In this document: in pieces, positions 21,582-25,535 of the stretch
Numbering within the stretch: position 1 is the first letter of the stretch
How the letters are laid out: each line of letters opens with the position of its first letter
Source: JAJISG01 sp964347325
Lineage (GTDB): Archaea > Thermoplasmatota > Thermoplasmata > RBG-16-68-12 > JAJISG01
Reading direction: 5' to 3'
NCBI GenBank assembly: GCA_964347325.1
Contig: CAYFYA010000022.1
Location: 1-25,535, forward strand
Length of the DNA: 25,535 nt
The notes under the pieces: generated by a model
Told to the model about the DNA's origin: nothing
Databases searched by the model: none
Seen by the model: the letters and a program-made list of their open reading frames with translations, nothing else
Position numbers and translations under genes: made by a program

Positions 21582-22052
21582 TCAGTCGACGACGGCATCG
21601 GGAGGCAGCTTCTCCGTGACGTCCATCTGTATCCTGGAGTCCACATCCTTGATGCCCATGGGAATCAGCTTGTTGTGAACGAACGCCCGAAGCCTCTCGT
21701 TGTCCTCGGCGGCGACCTTGATCAGTAGCCTGCGCTCACCGCTGACGTGGAAGATTCCAGTGACGTTCTTCACCCCGAGGAGTTCGCGGTTCACACGATC
21801 CCGGTCCTTCGAATCGACGTTGCAAAAGACGAAGGCCTCGGAACGGTATCCGAGGGCCGATTTATCGACATAGGCGTAGTAGCCTCGAATGATGCCCCGG
21901 GCCTCCATTCTGCGAATGCGTTCGCGGATGGAGGACTCCGACCTCTTCAGTTCCCTCGCAATCTGGGCCGTGGTGGCCCTACCGTCTCTTTGGAGGATGT
22001 TGACAATCCTCCTGTTCATGGAATCGACGGTCCCCCTCTCGGTGCCTGGCAC
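21582..22052 (-). CDS. Lrp/AsnC family transcriptional regulator
   Basis: A 156-residue regulator. The N-terminal winged helix-turn-helix (VDSMNRRIVNILQRDGRATT, IARELKRSESSIRERIRRME) is followed by the Lrp/AsnC effector domain (about 75-156; FHVSGERRLLIKVAAED). Such proteins form dimers to octamers and respond to amino acids or other small ligands. GTG start at 22052, 28 nt from a TATA box; an internal ATG at 22019 would cut the first helix. It is divergent from the 19-residue-repeat protein gene, whose promoter region lies next to it and is a possible target. Confidence 0.9.
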   Translation of the reverse strand: MPGTERGTVDSMNRRIVNILQRDGRATTAQIARELKRSESSIRERIRRMEARGIIRGYYAYVDKSALGYRSEAFVFCNVDSKDRDRVNRELLGVKNVTGIFHVSGERRLLIKVAAEDNERLRAFVHNKLIPMGIKDVDSRIQMDVTEKLPPDAVVD

Positions 22053-22075
22053 ATCCAGCAGATGGAAGGACTAGA

Positions 22076-22084
22076 CCTTAAACC
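22076..22084 (-). promoter_or_regulatory. TATA box for the Lrp/AsnC gene
   Basis: Minus strand reads GGTTTAAGG, about 28 nt before the GTG start at 22052. Confidence 0.5.
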
Positions 22085-22135
22085 CGTGGATTCCTCGGGA
22101 AGTGGACGAATCAGGCCTCCTGTTCCACTCGGGTC

Positions 22136-22144
22136 GTTTAAGTA
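22136..22144 (+). promoter_or_regulatory. TATA box for the repeat-protein gene
   Basis: GTTTAAGTA lies about 43 nt before the GTG at 22183, giving a leader of about 17 nt that carries the ribosome-binding site AGGTGA (22171-22176). Confidence 0.5.
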
Positions 22145-22182
22145 CAGCGGCATCGCTGAAATCAGACGAGAGGTGAAATCTC

Positions 22183-22689
22183 GTGGAAGACATGATCAAG
22201 ATGTTTGCCAAAGCTCCGGAGGAGGAGCGAAAGGCCCTGATGAGAGAGAGGCTCCAGATGTTTGCAAGTATGCCAGAGGAGCAACGGGTTGAGTCCATCG
22301 GCCAGTTAGTACAAGGCCTTACTTCCCTCAAGCCCAAGCAGCGGGAAGAGTTCATCAAGGGCAGAACCATGATCATCGCATCATTGCCAGAGGAACAGCG
22401 TCGCGCCATCATCACCGGTCGGATGAAAGCCGGCACCAGAATCCCTCAGGACGTGCACGAGTCGGACATGCAGCTTACGGAGCATTCGGTCCCCGGCCTC
22501 CCCGAGGATCTCCGCATGAACTTCATGAAAAGCATGGAAGAGGTCAGGAAGTCGATGGGAGTCGTCCAGAGGGGACAGGAAGCTGCCGGCGGTGGCGCTC
22601 CGCAGCACCACGGCGAGCCCATGGTTCTCAAGGGAGTCCTCAGCAAGAAGTACGTCTGTACCGTATGCGGCTACACGCAACCTGCGTAA
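22183..22689 (+). CDS. 19-residue helical repeat protein with C-terminal rubredoxin-like knuckle
   Basis: A 168-residue protein. Residues about 7-82 are four consecutive 19-residue repeats: MFAKAPEEERKALMRERLQ, MFASMPEEQRVESIGQLVQ, GLTSLKPKQREEFIKGRTM, IIASLPEEQRRAIITGRMK; a fifth, weaker copy is GLPEDLRMNFMKSMEE. After a Gly/Ala/His-rich linker the chain ends KKYVCTVCGYTQPA, like the first metal knuckle of rubredoxin but with no second CxxC, so metal binding would need a partner chain. GTG 22183 is 6 nt from AGGTGA; ATG 22192 is too far. Divergent from Lrp/AsnC. No known family; four-helix-like bundling is inferred. Confidence 0.65.
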   Translation: MEDMIKMFAKAPEEERKALMRERLQMFASMPEEQRVESIGQLVQGLTSLKPKQREEFIKGRTMIIASLPEEQRRAIITGRMKAGTRIPQDVHESDMQLTEHSVPGLPEDLRMNFMKSMEEVRKSMGVVQRGQEAAGGGAPQHHGEPMVLKGVLSKKYVCTVCGYTQPA

Positions 22690-22708
22690 GTGAGATTGGC
22701 CCTACGTT

Positions 22709-22788
22709 GCGCCACAGCGGATCCTATCGCCCGGGTGGCGCCTCCATCAGCTTAGTCTATCGTCCCGCCTAGTGCGGGCTGAAGCTGA
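22709..22788. other. Two strong hairpins in the convergent gap
   Basis: GCGCCAC (22709-22715) pairs with GTGGCGC (22735-22741), with GCG/CGC inside it. Next, TCAGCTT (22747-22753) pairs with AAGCTGA (22782-22788) around CCCGC (22764-22768)/GCGGG (22774-22778). The stretch is the 140-nt gap between two converging genes. It could be a 3' UTR structure for either gene or a small RNA; no T tract follows. Confidence 0.4.
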
Positions 22789-22828
22789 GTCCGACCAGGA
22801 AAAGGAACCGACAAGCGCACGAAGATTC

Positions 22829-24583
22829 TCACTCAGCAGCGCTTTCGCTGGGCCTAGGCCTCGGAGCGAGGGAGCTACACGTGTCCGAGATCACCACCCT
22901 CCTGGCCTGGACGAACCCGATAATCGTACCGAAGAACTTGCCGATGGCAAAGAAGACCAGCCCCATGCCTATGAAGTTCCACGGTTCCCTGAGGGCGGCT
23001 AGAATCCTGATCTGAGTCAGCACCCTGGCCGAATCCTCCGAGTCGAACACAACGTCCGCGTCCCGTTTCTCGAGCTGGAGCATCATGTGCATCGGGACCA
23101 CCAGAGGGAATGTGGTGGAGATCATGATCAGCGCGCCGATCAGGATTGGCACATAGAGCTTCTTGGGGTAGCGGGTCATTGCCGTGCGGCTCCGAGACTC
23201 CACGTCCCCCTCGTCCACTATGGCGTGCGCCGGAGCGACATCGGCCCCTTTGGACTGAAGGATTTTCGACATGGTTCCGGGCATGATCATTCCCATGCCG
23301 CGAAGGTTGACGACGATGACTCCCAAGGTGAGCCCAATGGCAAGGAACACGAGGGCCATGCCGATGAAGCGCATGTCAGGTATGAGTACAGTGAGGAAGT
23401 CCCGGAGGAAGACTATTGTGAAGAACCCCGCCCCACTCTCCTGGGGGGCCAGGGCCAATACCTCCCAGCGGATGAAAATCGAGAGACTAGTCAGCACGAA
23501 GAGAATCAGAAGGACGAGAATGCCGCCGCCCGCGAGGTAGCCTGCCACCCGCTCAGGCCACATGGGCTGCTCCAAGGGGACTGGTTGGGCACTCGCCATG
23601 TTGGCCCCCATTCGGAGGATCACCTGACGTTGATCGCGCAGGCCTTGGATGATGAGGAGGAGCCAGTAGGTGATTCCAGCGAGCATCGTGACTATGCCCG
23701 TCACGGCAATGACGGGGAAGAGCGCCTGGGTCAGGGCGAACCTCTGGCTAATGACCATATCCACAGATCCCGCAACGAGATCGGCCCTTGCCAGGGCCGC
23801 CAGGAAACCCACTGGATAGCTGGCGGCGAGGACGAGGGCGAAGCCCAGGCCCAGGAGGACGGAAGGGAACTTGGGAAGCTTCGGTTCCAGGTCGGCCTTC
23901 ACTTCGGCAGGCTTTCCCTCTCTCAGGGCCCCTACGACCCTGGGTAGTATCCTTGCCTGAGTACGAAGGTTGTGCACGATAGTGGCCAGACTGAGTCCGA
24001 TGCCGAGTATGATGAAGGAGAGTGCCCCGGGGCGCTGCGGTGTTCTCAAGACCTCCGTGAATGCGGCCCATGACTCCGTCGTGAATCCGAGGTAGTTCAT
24101 CTCGAAGAACCCAGCCGCGGCCAGGCCACCTTGGAGTGCAAAGAGGAGGTTGACCGCTACTAGGATGAGGCCCGCCATCATCAGCTTGGGAAACCCTCTG
24201 GCAGACCTTGGCTGAGAGGGTACTGGCAGCTTGCTCTCAGGGAAGGACTGTATGTAGGCCGCCATCGCGTCTCTCCCCGCTCCATTGAGGTTGAAGATTA
24301 TCACCACGATGGACATCCCGATGCCGAAGGCCAGGAAGCCCAGGCCGAGGAAGTTCCACGCCGGCGTGACGATTCTGAGGATGTCCTCTATCTGCTTCGC
24401 CTGAGTGTATTCCGACGTGCCGGTGGCCCCGGCCATCTCGAGGTTGTGTAGATTCTGGAGGGTCTGGGCCTCGAGGGCACCCAGACCAAGAGCGGAGACG
24501 ACAATTACGATGCCAATGATGAGGTAGAGATTGAAACGACGGCCCCTCCGCAGTAGCTTCGGAGGAATGAGCCCTTCTTGCAT
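22829..24583 (-). CDS. Ten-helix membrane protein built from five two-helix repeats
   Basis: A 584-residue polytopic protein. Five copies of a two-helix unit are visible by a shared second helix: TPAWNFLGLGFLAFGIGMSI, TPQRPGALSFIILGIGLSLA, FPVIAVTGIVTMLAGITYWL, IPDMRFIGMALVFLAIGLTL and REPWNFIGMGLVFFAIGKFF, each followed by a polar N-L-R-like turn. Copies 1, 4 and 5 are closest. Between the first and second helix of each unit lies an extracytoplasmic loop of about 40-60 residues. There is no ATP-binding, catalytic or metal motif. I recognise no transporter family; a channel, transporter or sensor scaffold is possible. A TATA-like ACATTAAGA is near 24617-24626. Confidence 0.65.
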   Translation of the reverse strand: MQEGLIPPKLLRRGRRFNLYLIIGIVIVVSALGLGALEAQTLQNLHNLEMAGATGTSEYTQAKQIEDILRIVTPAWNFLGLGFLAFGIGMSIVVIIFNLNGAGRDAMAAYIQSFPESKLPVPSQPRSARGFPKLMMAGLILVAVNLLFALQGGLAAAGFFEMNYLGFTTESWAAFTEVLRTPQRPGALSFIILGIGLSLATIVHNLRTQARILPRVVGALREGKPAEVKADLEPKLPKFPSVLLGLGFALVLAASYPVGFLAALARADLVAGSVDMVISQRFALTQALFPVIAVTGIVTMLAGITYWLLLIIQGLRDQRQVILRMGANMASAQPVPLEQPMWPERVAGYLAGGGILVLLILFVLTSLSIFIRWEVLALAPQESGAGFFTIVFLRDFLTVLIPDMRFIGMALVFLAIGLTLGVIVVNLRGMGMIMPGTMSKILQSKGADVAPAHAIVDEGDVESRSRTAMTRYPKKLYVPILIGALIMISTTFPLVVPMHMMLQLEKRDADVVFDSEDSARVLTQIRILAALREPWNFIGMGLVFFAIGKFFGTIIGFVQARRVVISDTCSSLAPRPRPSESAAE

Positions 24584-24768
24584 GCGAATCGGGTCGTGTA
24601 AGAGCCACTCCCGTCTTAATGTGTTGCCCTCGATTTCATCCGCGGAGAATAGTGGAGAGCGCGACTGGAGTTCGCGGCCATCCAGGCCTCCGCCGTGGCA
24701 TGAGCAGCCAGTATTTCACTAGATGGCTCCCTAAGATTGAAACTCCCTTAGAACGAATGGAGGAGAAG

Positions 24769-24778
24769 TGTTAAAGCC
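24769..24778 (+). promoter_or_regulatory. TATA box for the four-helix membrane gene
   Basis: GTGTTAAAGC lies about 31 nt before the ATG at 24805. Confidence 0.45.
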
Positions 24779-24804
24779 AGAGGGTCGGATTCGACGACGA
24801 TAGG

Positions 24805-25236
24805 ATGGCGCTGGACATCCTCTGGGGCCTGGTAGCGGGCTTCGTGGCTGCCTTGGTCATGGCGATTCTCCTTCTCCCGACCATGAGGATGGGACCGAGC
24901 GTGATCACGATGGTCGCAGCTCGGACCATGGGGGGTGATCTGGCCGGGAGACGGAACGTAATGAGAGGAATGGTGCTCCATCTCATCTATGGGACCATCA
25001 TGGGCGGAGCCTTCGCCGCCGGTTCCACGTACATCATCACCTTCGTCAACCCGTTGGTCAACGGCGTACTATTCGGAATCCTACTCTTTGTAGTCATGGT
25101 CGCCGTCGTTATGCCCTTCGCAAGGGCCCCAAGATTTCAGATAGTGATGGCTGGGATCATGTTCATCATTCACTTGGCCTACGGGGCGGTTCTGGGAACC
25201 ATGGCAGGCTGGCTCTCCGGGCAACCAATCATCTGA
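24805..25236 (+). CDS. Four-helix membrane protein, unknown function
   Basis: A 143-residue hydrophobic protein with about four helices (near 6-26, 55-80, 83-103 and 112-137). The second and fourth helices share an H-L-x-YG-x-x-(M/L)G pattern (LHLIYGTIMGGAF and IHLAYGAVLGTMA), suggesting an internal duplication with an inward-facing His-Tyr pair. Methionine-rich segments are visible (LLLPTMRMGPSVITM). It stands alone between the large membrane gene (divergent) and tRNA-Ala. Unrecognised; no cofactor motif beyond the histidines. Confidence 0.65.
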   Translation: MALDILWGLVAGFVAALVMAILLLPTMRMGPSVITMVAARTMGGDLAGRRNVMRGMVLHLIYGTIMGGAFAAGSTYIITFVNPLVNGVLFGILLFVVMVAVVMPFARAPRFQIVMAGIMFIIHLAYGAVLGTMAGWLSGQPII

Positions 25237-25364
25237 CGAGCACTTCGGATTTCCAGACTCTCGGTCAGTCAAAGGCCAGTCGGGACTGCGTCCTAGGTCC
25301 CCGCAAGGACATCGACCCTCTCCAGCGTCGATCGACCGTTCCAAGAGCCTTGCGACCGAGGAGA

Positions 25365-25373
25365 GCTTTAAGG
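25365..25373 (+). promoter_or_regulatory. TATA box for tRNA-Ala
   Basis: GCTTTAAGG lies about 30 nt before the first base of tRNA-Ala. Confidence 0.5.
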
Positions 25374-25398
25374 AATCAGGACCCCATCTCAAGAACAC

Positions 25399-25516
25399 GG
25401 GCCCATAGATCAGTGGAAGATCGCCGCCTTCGCAAGGTGGTCCGCAGACTATCCCAAGGTCTGAATGTTAAGCCCGAACGAGGCGGAGGTCGCGGGTTCG
25501 AGTCCCGCTGGGTCCA
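25399..25516 (+). tRNA. tRNA-Ala(CGC) with a 46-nt intron
   Basis: Acceptor GGGCCCA (25399-25405)/TGGGTCC (25509-25515) with the alanine identity pair G3-U70, D stem GATC/GATC, anticodon stem CCGCC (25424-25428)/GGCGG (25482-25486), anticodon CGC at 25431-25433, T stem GCGGG/CCCGC with loop TTCGAGT, discriminator A at 25516. The intron is 25435-25480 at the canonical 37/38 position. The mature tRNA is 72 nt; CCA is not encoded. Confidence 0.94.
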
Positions 25517-25535
25517 TCTCGCAACCCATTTGCTG

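Noticed and set aside
23087..23947. 286-codon plus-strand frame rich in His, Asp and Glu
   Set aside because: Exact antisense of hydrophobic helices in the five-repeat membrane protein, which produces such charged shadows.
1..25535. CRISPR array, rRNA genes, insertion sequence with inverted repeats
   Set aside because: No regularly spaced direct repeats, no rRNA-like stretches and no transposase frames were seen.

Overview
The window is chromosomal DNA from a GC-rich archaeon, most likely a euryarchaeal lineage near Thermoplasmata (Candidatus Thermoplasmatota); the rank is an inference. Archaeal markers are ribosomal protein S6e, initiation factor aIF2 gamma, pelota (aPelota), archaeosine tRNA-guanine transglycosylase, KEOPS subunit Pcc1, peptidyl-tRNA hydrolase Pth2, a DUF99 protein and two tRNA genes with introns at the canonical 37/38 site. 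Many genes have a TTTAAA-like TATA element about 25-31 nt before the start codon, which suggests frequent leaderless transcription. Membrane proteins with C-terminal zinc ribbons also fit this group.

Layout: 1-622 is the 3' end of a membrane-anchored surface protein with a hairpin plus T-tract terminator. 680-1773 (-) is a VOC protein followed by a B3/B4-domain protein. 1905-2309 (-) is a four-helix membrane protein. tRNA-Ser(GCT) at 2449 precedes an ABC-2 type exporter pair (2577-4417). Two tandem zinc-ribbon membrane paralogues (4439-5491, -) are divergent from a second VOC protein (5579-5974). A nitroreductase (-) is divergent from a tRNA methylthiotransferase (6652-7896). Intron-containing tRNA-Gln(TTG) follows at 7996.

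Directly downstream of tRNA-Gln lies the most unusual stretch (about 8091-10507). It holds a protein resembling only the N-terminal domain of a tyrosine recombinase, a chain of very small basic or membrane proteins (35-91 aa) with overlapping or abutting starts, and a possible structured RNA. It looks like a remnant of an integrated virus or plasmid, though no second attachment site was found.

From 10536 on, core information-processing genes return: Pcc1, TgtA, an HhH/RNase H-like exonuclease, a MazG-like pyrophosphohydrolase, a TPR-like/DUF1616 pair with Pth2 and DUF99, then the minus-strand S6e-aIF2 gamma-pelota cluster and a divergent CysRS. Next come a MoaD/ThiS-like protein paired with a BNR beta-propeller, an Lrp/AsnC regulator, a novel 19-residue-repeat protein with a rubredoxin-like knuckle, a large membrane protein built from five repeats, a four-helix membrane protein and intron-containing tRNA-Ala(CGC) at the right edge.

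A functional thread is tRNA biology: Pcc1 (t6A synthesis), the methylthiotransferase (which acts on t6A in this family), TgtA (archaeosine), Pth2, CysRS and three tRNA genes. Translation initiation (aIF2 gamma) and ribosome rescue (pelota) sit beside them.
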